A DNA stretch of 64,000 bases. Origin: Meconema thalassinum (Eukaryota; Arthropoda; Insecta; Orthoptera; Tettigoniidae). The notes beneath the pieces were generated by a model, which did not search any database, was not told where the DNA came from, and saw only the letters and a list, made by a program, of their open reading frames with translations. Positions 19,164-31,150 of the stretch are shown piece by piece. The DNA lies in NCBI GenBank assembly GCA_946902985.2, contig OX336390.1:526336861-526400860 (forward strand), in the 5' to 3' direction. The position numbers and the translations under genes are program-made. Position 1 is the stretch's first letter. Every line of letters begins with the position of its first letter.

Positions 19164-21873
19164 ATGCTCAAGTGCGTGGCCGACGAGAAAGACAGGCCAT
19201 GGCGCGGATCTGTGACGTCAGAGGAGTGGTGTCGCTCGCTCGCCTCGCCGCATTGATTGCACCGAGGTATTCTCATCTATAGAAGCCTACCAATAGCCGA
19301 GTAAATTTGTTAGTGTGAATTTAAGGACACTCAAAAATAAAGTTAATAGCTGTGGAAGAAATCCACCCCTATCACTAGCTCAAAACCTTAGAGCAGTAGA
19401 ATATTAAGCAGTGTAATACAAACTTTGAATGGATGTTCCAGTTTATGCAGATATACAAAACTGTACATATTATCCTCTTATCTTCGTTCATCAATAAGTT
19501 GTTTCCATATACACCAGTTTACATGTAAGTTTAACTTTAAAAGCAGCTGGAATAAAAAAAAAAGAAGAAGAAGAAACAACCAAGCATTGCATTAGGAGAA
19601 AGTACCCAGTGCTTCATTTATTGCAAGGGAAGAGTCATTCATGCCCCAAAATAATAAAAACGAATATAAGAAATTTGAGCCCACACTCGTGGTTTTTAGC
19701 ATTTTGCTTTTTTGAGTAGGCCTACCATAAGACAATCTTTTTCAACAACAAAAATTTAATGCATAGGACTACTTCAGATACATATATGAATTGCTGAGAT
19801 TATACTTACCTCCTTTGGCAGAGAGCCTTTTATCTGACACCAATCTCCTACAGTGGCAGGTTTACTTCTTGTGGCAACTACCTTCATGTTGGACATGTTT
19901 AACGGTTCTCTCCCATTCCCAGTTAGGCTTAGGTCAAATTTACGGTTTTATGGGCTCAAGATTTTGATAACGAAGTATATTACTACAAATGAAGGACCTT
20001 GGAAACTTATTCATTGTGAGTTAATTCAGTGGATTGAAATGTCGTGGATATCAGCCCCATGCACTTATGTGTGTACTGTACTTGTAATAGAAAAGGATGT
20101 GGTAGTGGTTTTCAGTTAGCTTTTATTTACAGTTGAGTTGGGAAGACACTTCCAGGATGCAAGGAGTGGGATTCAAATCATTCTATCAAGAGCGTTTGTG
20201 CGAAGCTTTGAAGAATAAATCCTATATCAGGTTTCAAATACTCCTTCGCAAAGCAGGTCACCTGGACAAGAAGCCACTTTACTTACCCCTACTCCATGTA
20301 GGTGGAACTGTTCCATTTATTAAAATTAAAGAAAGACTATACTTGCCATTGTAATTTGGATCTATGCTGGCTACACGGACATGGTATCTCCCTCCCAATA
20401 AGATGTCCAAGATCTCCGCCAAATGTCAAACGAGACCCTTCAAATTATTCAAATAAAAGCATTCCTCAACTTTTAATTATTTTTTCTTATTTTTTGTTTC
20501 ACCCTGGTGGTCTGGGGATGAAGAATTTTATAACATACCCAGTCCCCCCCTACCCCTTCCTCCCAGAAAATATCATATACTCCTCACCACATCCATTCCC
20601 CCTGAAAAAGAACATGGGCATCCTTGCAGGCCACATGGAAAATAAGCAGTTAACAGTACTACACACTGGGTAAATCGGTTTGAAATGGGTAAATCTAGAG
20701 CTTTAACAGAGAATTCTGGATGTGGTGATTGGTAGGGCCCTGGAGTACAAAACTATGCCCATATCTTCAAGAACACTAGCAAATTGCAAGTAATCTTCAT
20801 CCAATGACACAGTAATGTTTACACTTAATTATAATAAGCACACACAAAATGTATTACAGACATTATTTTATTTAGGACATTGGTTATAAATATAAGCATC
20901 TCAAGCACATTAACACATTGTCTGGAAGAATCCTAGAATGTAGAAAATGTAGTTTGCAGGTTTCACCAAGTAGGCTATAAAGGTGATATCTTGCTGATCT
21001 TGGATATATTACTGGAGATTATTAGGATCTAATATCCTCCAGCTATTAATATTCTCAAAAAATCCTGCACTGCACATAGGGCCTACAGCCATTATACCCT
21101 GCTGATGATTCATGATCTCTTCAGGATTTTAAATTTTTCTGACACCATTTCTCAACCTCACTGGAGCTTAGTGGGTTACAAATTCATCGTTACAAAGATG
21201 CATGAACACAATTTGAGGACTGGACATGTCTAACTTGCTTCCAGCTGCCTGGCTACTGTTTCCTTATGTAGCACAAAATCACTATCAATTACATTGGTAT
21301 CTTGCAGCCTTGGCAACGATGTATTAACTCTTGTACTATTTTCATCTCTAATTTATCTCAACAAAACAAGCCTGCCAACTTGTGTCAATAGCTTTAATGT
21401 GGACATGTAATGGAATTTACACTTACAAAATTCCCCTAGACACAAAATGGCATCATCCATGACAACGTGGACAACACTTAGGGTTTAAACGCTGCATACA
21501 TGTTCAATTCTATGTGTTATACTCTGATTTACAAAAGATGAACAGTGCAAGCTGCCATCCGCTTGAATGGTGAGGTGAGGAGTGGAGACAAGAGGGGTAA
21601 CTGTGTCCATAGCAACAGCGAGCAGTGTTGCAATGAATGCCGACACAGCAGTGAGCACATGGTTTGACGCAGTGTTCTACTGTGAACTAACTCGTCACTG
21701 CCATTAGTAATATCCCGTGTATATATTGAAGTGCATTTGCTTATTCTGTCATAGGCTACAGTAAGCGTTATCGTTCTGTTTTTGTTGGAAGCGTGTGTAT
21801 ATACAGATTTTGAGTTTATTTCTTTTATTTTCATCATCGTGTCTATTTTCATTGTGTAAAAAGGCATCGGTAC
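19164..21873. other. No recognisable gene
   Basis: Open frames of 70-120 codons occur at 19853, 20133, 20302 and on the minus strand at 21529-21867, but none shows a conserved domain. An AAG-rich simple repeat lies near 19552-19575. Confidence 0.45.
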
Positions 21874-22447
21874 ATGCTCGCGGAAGGCCCAGGATCCATT
21901 CTCTGCGACAGAACAACTTCAGGTCGTGGTGTGACTCTCCATAGCCAAGTAAAGGAGATGGTATGTGCGGTGAGGAATTTTATGGAGGAAGAAGAGGAAA
22001 GTATGCGCTTACGGGAGGAACCTCTGATTCCATTTGTTCAGGTGAGGAAAAGAACTGCCATGACTCTTGGTGTGAGTGAAATCACTGCATACCGAGTGAC
22101 GGAAGGGAAGTTCCTGTCTGATGATGCTGGCCCGTCTAAACTATCAACTCCAGGGAAGAAGAGGCATAGAGAAGGGGTGGTCACTAATTTAGATGGCTTT
22201 CAACAAGATGCTGTTAGACGGCATATTTATAGCTATTATTTTAGGAAAGAAATTCCAACATGTCGCAAACTTCTTGTTTTTGCTCAGAGAGGCACAATTA
22301 TTTCAAGGAAGCCTTTCTTCACTGAAAGTGTTACACGATCTGGGATTTAAATATGAGAAAATTAACGGGGGGAAGGTGATCATGGAGAGGCCAGATATTG
22401 TGGCTTTGAGGTGTCAGTTCCTACATGAAATGGGGAGACCCTACTGA
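21874..22447 (+). pseudogene. DDE transposase pseudogene, block 1 (N-terminal helix-turn-helix region)
   Basis: This is the N-terminal part of an IS630/Tc1-related transposase type common in hemimetabolous insects. It reads VKEMVCAVRNFMEEEEESM, VQVRKRTAMTLGVSEITAYR (first helix-turn-helix), KKRHREGVVTNLDGFQQDAV, then after a frameshift near 22250 GKKFQHVANFLFLLREAQLF and VLHDLGFKYEKINGGKVIME, ending RPDIVALRCQFLHEMGRPY and a stop. The catalytic blocks are found at 24001 and 25438 in the same orientation, so the gene was split by later sequence or by former introns. Family similarity is from recalled motifs and no search was possible. Confidence 0.7.
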
Positions 22448-24000
22448 GTTGTAGGCCAAAAATTACAAACAAAAAACCAAAATCTGGTTTCATGCCCTAG
22501 AAGTTACCTTATCACTTGGGGCACTTAAATATACATTTGTTTTTTATGTACGGCCATTTTTAAATACCTTACGGGGGCTTTTAAAGAACACGTGCTTAGA
22601 TCTTGAAATGGGCAACGCCTACTTCCTAGAACCAAAAACCCCTCAATTTTGTTGTAATTTCATACTCTTGGCCAAGATTATCAAGCCAATCATCTGAATA
22701 CAAGCTTATGGTGCCATCTGTTGGTAAATTTATCAGTTATGAGTAGCCTAGGCAATGTTTGTCAAGTGTGAAACTTTTCTTACCGTACATGTTATTTTCT
22801 TATCCCATATAATTTTTAGCTGTATGGCATTCACTAAAAGAATATCATTACTATACACATGCACATATTTAACATCGAACAGAAGTATTTTGGTTTGTAG
22901 TAAAGTATAGGCCATTTTGGATACATGGTGGAACCATGCCTCTTTGTTTATTTTGATGGTCAGTGGCTTTAGTGAAGTTTATTCGCAAGAATTATATTTT
23001 TATTGGTTTACTGTGAGTGGTGGAACTTGTGTAAGTTAATGGTATTTTAGAGATTTGTGTGCAGTTTAATAGATGTATTCAGTATCTAGTCGATGGCGTA
23101 AACCGAAAGTCCGTGAAACAAAGAAATGGAATAGTGCTATTTTGAATGTGAAGTTAAGTAATGCAAGTTCAACAGCTGCAACTACTTCTTCTGCCAGTGT
23201 CAGAAAACTGGAATAGGCCTATTTTAGTGAGGAGAATACTGTTAGACCTAGTGTTAATGACAAGCACATTCTCATTCATATATGGGTGCCCTCCAAAATT
23301 TGTTTACAGACCTGTGTGGTGAATGTGGCAGTAAATCTTCGTGTCAACATCAGGGAGAAAGATGGGTTTAGTAATAAGTTACCTCTGAAGTGTGGGAAAA
23401 GTGATTTGTAAACTCAGGGAAGTCTTGATGCAGGAAATTCCACTAAAATACTGTATTTTTTAATAAAGTTAGCTTTTTCTCAATACTGTATTTTTCAGCA
23501 TTTTAAATGTTCCAGTTGCCTGCGTTTTGATCCCATTACCTTCAAACTTGGTTTGCACATACAACTTTGTGGTCTTAATAATGTGTGGAATCCATTTTGA
23601 AAAATATTAATAACTTTCAGAAATATTTAGGTTCAAATTTGAAAAAAAAAAAGACATATTTTAAGAGAACAACAGGTCATTCTAAGAAAAAAACATTTTA
23701 ATAATAAACCATTTGCACTGATTTTAAAAGTAATACCAATTTTTATTTGTAGACCATTGATGATCATTTCATACAAGTTTTAGATTGATAACTTTAAATT
23801 TGATGTACCTGGGACATTTTCAAAATTTGCATATTTATTACATAAAATGTTATAATTTCTAAATGACTGAACCAAATAGCTCCAAAGTTTAGAATTCCCT
23901 TAATTATGCTCACTTTAAAGAACCTACAAAATTAGGTGAAATTTGGGTGAAAATAGGCTACTGGAAAATTCAAATCTTAAGTTAATAGGGCAAAAATGTT
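22448..24000 (+). other. Sequence separating transposase blocks 1 and 2, with a possible Mutator-like fragment
   Basis: A 1.55-kb insertion or former intron. Near 23075-23410 a plus-strand reading gives SSRWRKPKVRETKKWNSAI and, after a frameshift, LFTDLCGECGSKS, then NIREKDGFSNKLPLKC. The paired-cysteine pattern followed by GF-NKLPLKC resembles the N-terminal zinc-ribbon region of Mutator-like transposases in invertebrates. This is a weak call. The remainder is AT-rich without motifs. Confidence 0.35.
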
Positions 24001-24400
24001 ATGGATATTTTGTGGTTAGGTGAAATGTGGGTCAATGCTGGTCACACAGTGTCTAAAGGTTGGAGTGACAACTCAGTTCAGGGGACAAGGAAGGGCCGTC
24101 AGGCAGAGGGGGTCGATTTATTATTCTACATGCCGGGCTATCAAACAGCTTTGTTAATAATACACTTTTGCTCTTTAGGTCGAAAAGAACTGGTGATTAC
24201 CATGAAGACATGGACGACAACTAGTTTTTAAAATGGTTCCAGGAACAATTGTTACCCAACATCCCTGAACACAGTGTTATTGTAATGGACAATGCTTCGT
24301 ACCACACAGTACAGATAGAATAAGCTCCAACAACTTCAAGTACGAAGCCGCGAATGTTGGAATGGCTCGACCGCCATCGTGTAGCCTACCATGCGACAGC
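24001..24400 (+). pseudogene. DDE transposase pseudogene, block 2 (first and second acidic motifs)
   Basis: Continues the gene of 21874-22447. LGEMWVNAGHTVSKGWSDNS corresponds to the family motif LDETWVNxxHTVSKxWxD. The first catalytic aspartate appears changed to glycine. After frame changes it continues with TGDYHEDMDD-like sequence, KWFQEQLLPNIPEHSVIVMD (the second acidic residue in VMDNASYH) and EWLDRHRV. At least one stop (near 24229) and a frameshift are present. Together with the altered D, this copy would be inactive. Confidence 0.7.
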
Positions 24401-25437
24401 TCTCGGACAAAAGGAATCCTTCTCGGTAGTGCTGAATGAACATAGAACGAGCGATAACATTCTATATAATACATGAATTAGCCAAAATACCTTATAAAAG
24501 GATGAGAAATAAATCAGTAAGCAATGTTTTAATAGATGTTTCCTCCTCCGCCGTCTGTGACCCACCCAGCCATTCCAAATATAGCGAAAATTACAGCAGT
24601 GAGGGGCATTGTTCAAATCAATCTTCAAAAAAGTACCATAACAGTACTGCCAACCTCGCCCTTACGGTACAATGTGAAACAAAAAAGTGCCCAATTCAGT
24701 CTCTAGTGGGCATCATTCGTTCGCTAGTGTGTGCGATATTTTGCATCTCTGTACGGCTGAAATGAGTGTTTTTTGTTATCTGCTCTGTAATAACTATGCA
24801 GTAAATCGCTCTCCTGTAATAAGTATGTGTATTTTTTTCCGCACAACTGTGGTTTTGACAAAGGTTACAGCCTAACGCACCCAGATCAATGATTTTGTGT
24901 CAACCATGCCCCGCTAACAGCGCGCGGCCAAGGCTGCACCTACACCCGACCATTCTTACCTTCACTTTGTCCAATCCAATGGTTTTTGACAATGGTTACA
25001 GCCTAACGCGCCCAGATCAATGAGTTTTGGCAATGGTTACTGCCTAACGTGTCCCGATGATTCTTTCTTTTTATCAACAGTGATTTTGCATCCCACTTCT
25101 TTTTATCAATAGTGATTTTGTATCTCACATGTGTGCCTCGGTGCGTGTTGCTAGAGTGAGCCTTGATGACGGTTAAACGAGATCAAGTGCTATCGAAGCA
25201 TGGCAGCTGTTTTTAAAATAGCAAAAAATAAAAACACATATTTACGTACTTTAGCACATATATGAGCTTCAGTAGTAAGTTTTAATTAGGGTTCCTAATT
25301 TCAATACGTAATATCGCCCAAAAAATGAAACAAGGACATAAGGTATGTAAAAGTACATTCATGTCTGCTACAAGTGTATAAGCCGCGTTCCACTTTCATT
25401 CAGAATTAATATCCTTCTCAACCTTATACAGCAGCGC
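24401..25437 (+). other. Sequence separating transposase blocks 2 and 3, with an imperfect short repeat
   Basis: No gene seen. Near 24850-25065 the phrase TTACAGCCTAACGC followed by CCCAGATCAATGA occurs twice and a third time in altered form, an imperfect tandem repeat of ~120/50 bp. TTTTTATCAATAGTGATTTTG-like words are also duplicated near 25068-25125. Confidence 0.5.
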
Positions 25438-25820
25438 AAGCCTAAACCCATGTAGGCTACCACGTGGATGAACTGGCGAGAAAGCATGGCCATGAGATCA
25501 TCACGCTGCCCCATATCATTGCCACTTCAATCCTATAGAAATGATATGGGGTCAAGTGAAGGGTTATCTAGCACGGCATAATAAGAATTTCACACTCCGT
25601 GAGGTTGAGAAGCTTACCGTTTAGTCTATTAGGGAAGTGACTTCATAAAACTGGAAGCGTTTTGTGTTAATAGTGCAACGAGAACTGGATGAGGCTACGA
25701 AACGTGAATGTATACTCCATGATGGGGTAGATTGGTTCATCGTTTCCCTGGAAAGCAATTCCAGATCCAATTCAGACACAAGTGACGAAGAGGGGGCTAT
25801 GAAAGGATTAGACCCATAAT
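25438..25820 (+). pseudogene. DDE transposase pseudogene, block 3 (catalytic glutamate and C-terminus)
   Basis: Reads YHVDELARKHGHEIITLPH, then HFNPIEMIWGQVKGYLARH. The NPIE glutamate is the third catalytic residue of the IS630/Tc1 group and WGQVKGY is typical of this subfamily. FTLREVEKL, KRFVLIVQRELDEATKRE and an acidic tail SSRSNSDTSDEEGAM follow, ending at a stop near 25818. Small frame changes near 25520 and 25625 are needed. It completes the gene begun at 21874. Confidence 0.72.
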
Positions 25821-26480
25821 TAAGTTAGTAGCAGCTAGGGCGAATAGGAAACTAAAAATTCCCCTAAACTCACGTGCATCGCAATGTTTAATTGACCCTT
25901 CACACGAATATGGCTGACACACCACAGATCCCAGTATTTGTGTCTTCCTGGAAGCATCTTGGAATGTTATGAGTCATGATCTGCCTCAGTGGCAACGCAG
26001 CATTTCCTCACGTGTTAGCTTTGACAGCTGCCAGCGCTCATTATTGGTACCGGCAATACAGAGTATTCTTTGCGTACAAACACAAACCTAACCCCAGACC
26101 TCCTTGCTTGTACTACTAACAATAATTTTGGTCCAGATAGTCGCCTAACCAAGTAGCGACCAATGGCTTTGTCTCGCCATGGCTTTAGAAGAGTACAGTT
26201 CAACTTTTCCATTAAAATGAACTACGGTAAAAGTAATTTATGAACATTCATGATCTTTCAAGAAATTATTCTTCTTTAGACTGAGATAGGCTACTCAATA
26301 CTCCCAATAATGTCAAAAGTACTCAAATCAAACTTACCAAGCAACTTTTGAAGATTTGATGGATGAGGCAGATATAATATGACCACTCCGATGTAACTTT
26401 TTGTACACTGATGACATGTGAACATATTATATGGAAGCAGCCAAGAGTAACGTGTCTCCACTGTACCTACGATTGTTTGC
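25821..26480. other. No recognisable gene
   Basis: Mixed sequence between two transposase relics. The minus-strand frame at 26015-26212 shows no known motif. Confidence 0.45.
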
Positions 26481-26499
26481 CTAACATCTAAAAAATTAA

Positions 26500-27304
26500 T
26501 TTGCTCTATTAAAGACTATAATGGTGTGCAATCATCACTCGAAAAACTTCTCTGTAGGATGTTCACAGGAGCATTCACTGCTGACAACTTTCTTCCATTT
26601 TCATCGCACTCAGAATTTTCAATGAACTGAAGTAGGCTAATTCATCAAATGAATTTTTATCAGTAATGCAAAGAAAGTTTTGTGGAACTTAATGTTTGGG
26701 AATCTGCAACCCATTGACAGCCAGCTCAATGCTGAGGTTATTTAGAATACACATAGAACCTGTAATTATGGGCACTGCATCACTCAAATTCTTCAAGCAC
26801 TTCACCAACTTGTCTTCTGTCTTGATATGTGTCCATTCCTGCTTAAATTTATTCCTGTTGGAGGAGAAGTGTTCAGATATATCCGATAGACTGTGCACAG
26901 AATTCTCTTCTTCGTAGTGTCTGAAGTCTTCCAAGCTCGCTTCTATGGCTTTATCCGAGATTTTCTACCTCTGCATCACACAGTCTTCTAGAAGAAGGCC
27001 CAGGAGTGGATAGCTATCCTGGCAAATTCGAAAATATTGAAGATACTGCATCAGGTTTCAACTTCGGATAACTCCTAGCAAATGTATTTACTTCCCCATC
27101 AACTTGCTCTGTCCTGATAACAGAGCTATCAGGAAAATGTTTTATACACATTATAGGCTTGCTCACTTTAGAGAAGTCAGTGGGAATTTTTCTAGGCCAT
27201 ATATTTCTTAATTTTTCGTCCTTTGGGAGAGAAAATGTAGAAACATTTTCATGCTGAGATCTGTAATTGTTCTTACAGCCAGCCACATTACAGCATCTCG
27301 GCAT
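26500..27304 (-). pseudogene. THAP-domain gene remnant
   Basis: The start is at 27304 with MPRCCNVAGCKNNYRSQ. Cysteines near residues 4-10, then FSLPKDEKLRNIW, and a distal CIKHF form the C2CH zinc coordination of a THAP DNA-binding domain (residues 1-~85). Following NLPG, an in-frame stop near 27014, then STPGPSSRRL, another stop and a frame change lead to an acidic and polar piece at 26934-26689 (QEWTHIKTEDKLVKCLKNLS and SIELAVNGLQIPKH). THAP domains head P-element-type transposases (THAP9-like) and several cellular regulators. No RNase-H-like core is visible here, so I cannot tell which. Stops argue against a working gene, unless the THAP piece is an exon of something spliced. Confidence 0.65.
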
Positions 27305-27639
27305 TTTGATTTCCTGTAAAGAGACACATTCATTAAATATCTAACTTTAACTCAGATAATTAACTTAGCATGCATTGTAATAGTCTTTAACATCCACAAT
27401 ATTAGGCTAACGTAAGTTCGTACATAACCTGCACCACACGTGCGTTTGATTAACCTGTATCATTAATGAGAAATAAAGTGTTAACACTTACCCTATAGGC
27501 TACGTGATTATTGCAGCTACATGATGCACCACAACACAAGTTGGATGTAAAGTTGGACATTACACTTTATAAAACACTAACTATTCTCACACTGCTATTC
27601 ACAAGAAATTCAAAAACAAGTCTTCTCAACCGGAGTCAC

Positions 27640-28850
27640 TACTTCGCCTACGTCACAGACAAGATGGCTGAACGCACTGAGGCCAGTATCTTTCGTGGGC
27701 CACGCTCAAGTGCAACCTTAGTACATTTTCTCTCCGTAACCGTAACGCATAACGGTAGACCAAAGCATAACGATGAAGTCGACAAGATCATTTGAAATAA
27801 TAGAACATCGGCCAGAGACGACCGGTATATGGTGAATTGTTCTCTCCGCTGGCGTTCGGCGACCGCCCGGGACTTGCAAAATGATCTAAGAGCAGCAACT
27901 GGTAGCAGTGTCCGTGACCAAACAATGCGCAACAAACTCCGAGGCAGGTTTAAGACCAAAACGGCCTCATCAGGTCCCTCGATTAACTGCTCGCCACAAG
28001 ATAGAGCGACTTCGATTTGCTGAGAACCGTAGGGACTGGCAGCTGCGTTTCTGGCGCAATGTATTGTTTACGGACGAGTCCCACTTTCGTCTAACACGGT
28101 GGGACGGGCGTCGTCGTGATGAACATTATTATGGAGCAGCAGTCCAAGACAGGGACAGCTTTGGCAGCGGCTCTGTCATGGTCCGGGGTGGCATCACAAT
28201 CGACGGCCCATCGGACCTTCAGATAACCAGAGGCTGACTTAATGCTCAGAGGTACATCAACGAGATTGTACTAGGTCATGTTATGCCCATTGCAGTTGTA
28301 ATGAGTCCCCAGTTTATCCTGCAACTCGACAATACGAGAAATCATTCAGTAGCAGCCACCATGGAAACTCTAGAGGACATCGCGATTCAAACATTCGACT
28401 GGCCTGCGTTGAGTTCTGACCTCAATCCCATTGAGCATTTATGGGATATGCTGGACAGACAACTTCGAGCCCGTCCTGTAGAGCCTCAGTCTCTGAAACA
28501 ACTTGCAGAGGTCCTTATGGAGGAGTGGAACACATTTCCACAAGAAACTGTTTTTAGTTCAACCCCTTAAAACAACAATAACTAACTAACCAAGAAACTG
28601 TTCGCAGACTTGTCAGGAACATGTCACGAAGATGTGAGGAGGGTTATACGGGCACATGGAGGGTCTAGCAGATATTGAACTGTTTCATTTTGTGCACTCT
28701 GTGCATTTATGGAAGGACTCTCTACTTTGGTTGACGACATTGTGGTCCGTTTCTGGTCATAGCACCAACATGTGTGCTACGACATGCAAAGGATATGTAC
28801 ATTTCCGTTAAATAAAGGTTTCATTTCCCAGATAACATGGCTGTTTCACT
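27640..28850 (+). pseudogene. Tc1-type transposase pseudogene (DD34E)
   Basis: The N-terminal helix-turn-helix portion is at 27829 (RSATARDLQNDLRAATG and VRDQTMRNKLR). After a frameshift near 27945 it continues as RLTARHKIERLRFAENRRDW, then FTDESHF (first D). A TGA stop at 28235-28237 is followed by QRYINEIVLGHVMP, LQLDNTRNH (second D) and DLNPIEHLWDML (E). I count 34 residues between the second D and the E, the DD34E spacing of Tc1 elements. Near the C-terminus a 38-bp retroposed tail is inserted (28553-28590), after which the original frame resumes as ETVRRLVRNMSRRCE. One frameshift, one stop and one insertion disable the gene. The element termini were not identified. Confidence 0.85.
28553..28590 (+). 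mobile_element. 38-bp ultra-short retroposed tail with 12-bp target duplication
   Basis: CAAGAAACTGTT occurs at 28541-28552 and again at 28591-28602. Between them is TTTAGTTCAACCCCTTAAAA followed by CAACAATAACTAACTAAC. The same tail (GTTCCGCCCCTTAAAACAAC, AATAAC, CTAACTAAC) ends a longer element near 59873-59925. The structure is that of a severely 5'-truncated LINE or SINE insertion. Confidence 0.85.
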
Positions 28851-29104
28851 CCACCAATTCCTGGCAAAATAATGCAGGTGTTTCAAATGTTGTCCCTTTA
28901 ATATTTTTGAGCATTGTATCATTTTGAAAAAATTTTAATTTTAATTTTGAAATATGACGAAGCTTTTCAAAACACGCATTTTGTCACTTTTCCGGGACTT
29001 CTAGCTCTTCAATGTTTGGCACAATATTGTCAAAATAGCTAAACCTGACGTTTCTGCTAAACTGGACCCCTATAGTGTGAGTGCTCTTATTGCCATTTAA
29101 AACA

Positions 29105-29605
29105 TGTTAATGTTCGAACCTGACTATTATATGTCAGAAAACTGTACTATAGTGATGCTCATTATAACACTATTTTTCATTATGAAACAGTTTCTCCCAC
29201 CAATCAGAGCTCAAGAAACAGTTATTTGACCAATTAGATAAGGATATCATCGCATCTGCGCTGAGTTCCACGGCCTTCTAATTTAAATTTCACTGCGTGG
29301 CCTAGTGTCATAGTAGGGTAATCGAGGAGGCCATGGTCAAATACAAGGCATTCTCTGCGTCTCATGTGCTCTGTTCAGTACATAAAACTGGCAAATTCTC
29401 GACAGATATTTATGAATATTTATGTTCGAACATAAAATAGTTATAATAATTATCGTCGAACATAAACAGTCGTATGCAACTCGCCTATAATGGTAATTAA
29501 AACACTCGTACGGAAATTATAAAACTCGCATACGCTCGTTTTATAAACATACTCGAGTCTTAATTATTGCCATTATAGGCTAGTTGAATAATGTACTATT
29601 TCAAC
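29105..29605 (+). repeat. Dispersed copy of the 0.65-kb repeat (variant B)
   Basis: Starts ATGTTCGAACCTGACTATTA and ends near AATAATGTACTATT. It matches the third unit of the array at 32893-34690 through the ATTATGAAACAGTTTCTCCC block, a variant interior with GAGTTCCACGGCCTTC, and a terminal hairpin built from CCTATAATGGTAATTAA and its inverse. Confidence 0.85.
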
Positions 29606-29668
29606 ATTAAAACATTAAATACGAACTGCATAACAAATTTATACCAGGACATTTATTTTCGCTCTGAT

Positions 29669-30142
29669 TTTTTTTTTTTTTTTTTTTTTTCGTTTACCCC
29701 TCCAAGATTGGCTATTCCCGCGGACTAAGCGAGGGATCCCACCTCTACCTCCACTGACGGCTGTGTCCGGGATATAGGCTACAACTGGGGAGTGTGACTA
29801 GCACTTGCCCAGGCGGCCTCACCTGCAAAGCGAACAGGGGGCCTGATGAGGGATGGGAAGAGTAAGAGGGATAGACAAGGAAGAGTGAAGGAGGCGGCCG
29901 TGGCCTGACGTTAGATACCATCGTGGCATTTATCCGAAGACGACTTGGGAAACCACGGAAAACTACTGTACTTCGAGGATGGCTAAGGTGGGAATCGAAC
30001 CCCCTCTACTCATTTGGGCCACCCGAGGCTGAGTAGACCCCGTTCCAGTCCTCATACCACTCTTCGTGGCAGAGCCGGGAATCGAACTACGGATTCCGGT
30101 ATGGCAGCTAAGCATGCTGACCACTACCCCCACAGAGGTGAC
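29669..30142 (-). mobile_element. Long tRNA-headed SINE, same family as 14272-14775
   Basis: On the minus strand it has a B box TTCGATTCCCGGCTCTGCC, a body GGAACGGGGTCTACTCAGCC and the central domain GTTTTCCGTGGTTTCCCAAG with CGGAGCC-type variants. It ends in a long A tail (seen as T runs at 29669-29690). CGCTCTGAT is duplicated at 29660-29668 and 30143-30151. The A box is decayed. Confidence 0.92.
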
Positions 30143-30738
30143 CGCTCTGATGTTAGATTATTAAATAAGAGTTTCAATAACCCATTGAATACATTTCCCG
30201 AGCCGTGCATTCTTTCTCTGTAGCTACATGTGATAAACAATTTTCCTTGATCAGTATTCATTTCAATAGCTGCAGCTTGTTAAACTGTCACATCTATTAC
30301 ATGCAGTCAGATGCTCTCTGGAACGCTTCATTATTAACCAATTGGGCTTGAGGGTGTGTGATACCAATAGCATGTGGTGAGTTCCTGTGTTAGTGCTAGT
30401 AGGCGGGGATAAACCCTCCGGCCATAATACCACCGAGATTAATGCTGTCTGCTGGGATAATTAGGTGATGTATGCGTTAAGTAATAACCGCTCTTGCTCA
30501 CGGCTACGAAAGAGAATTGTTGAGCACAGTGTTTCTCAAAGTGAGGAGTGCGTGAAGCGGGTACGGAGTAATAATCTAATAACGTTTTTAAACAATTTCG
30601 CGTGCATTATTTCGCACATTCATAGCAAGGTTTCTTCAACTACATGTTATTCATTAACTTTAACGCTTGAATCCTGGACACAGTAAATACTGTTTTATAT
30701 TCTGCAATATTATTTACATGGTTTTTAAATCGCTTACC

Positions 30739-31065
30739 CTCCCAACTTGGCTTCACCCACGGATTCTGCGAGGAATCATTATTCTACCGTCACAAGGACA
30801 GTGTCTGGGAGCTGAACACACTTTGTCAGCAGCTACAACTGGGGATGGTGACAGGTCGATCGCCCAGGCACCGCTAACTTGGGTCTAATTAAGGAAGGAT
30901 CAGAAAGTCGTGGAGCTGTTGAAAGGAACTGTCCTGGCATTTTCCTGTTGGTGAAAATGTGGAAACCACGATCACCATTTTCAGGATGGTCTGGGTGGGA
31001 TTCGATCCCTTGCTCTCCCTATGCCAGTGAGGAACTTGATGGCGCATTAGCGCTCTAGGCCAACA
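30739..31065 (-). mobile_element. Older SINE related to 29669-30142, flanked by a diverged direct repeat
   Basis: On the minus strand a tRNA-like head (GCCTAGAGCGCTAATGCGCC, then GGGATCGAATCCCACCC) leads into a variant of the common central domain (GTGGTTTCCACATTTTCACC and GAAAATGCCAGGAC) and a 3' part aligned with the 29669 copy. It lies between two ~75-bp direct repeats (30657-30738 and 31074-31150) sharing CAGTAAATA, TATTATTTACAT and AAATCGCTTA. Confidence 0.75.
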
Positions 31066-31150
31066 ATGAGATACATTAACGCTGGACCCAGTAAATATTG
31101 CTTTCCATCATGCAGTATTATTTACATTTAAAAGAAAAATCGCTTATCCT

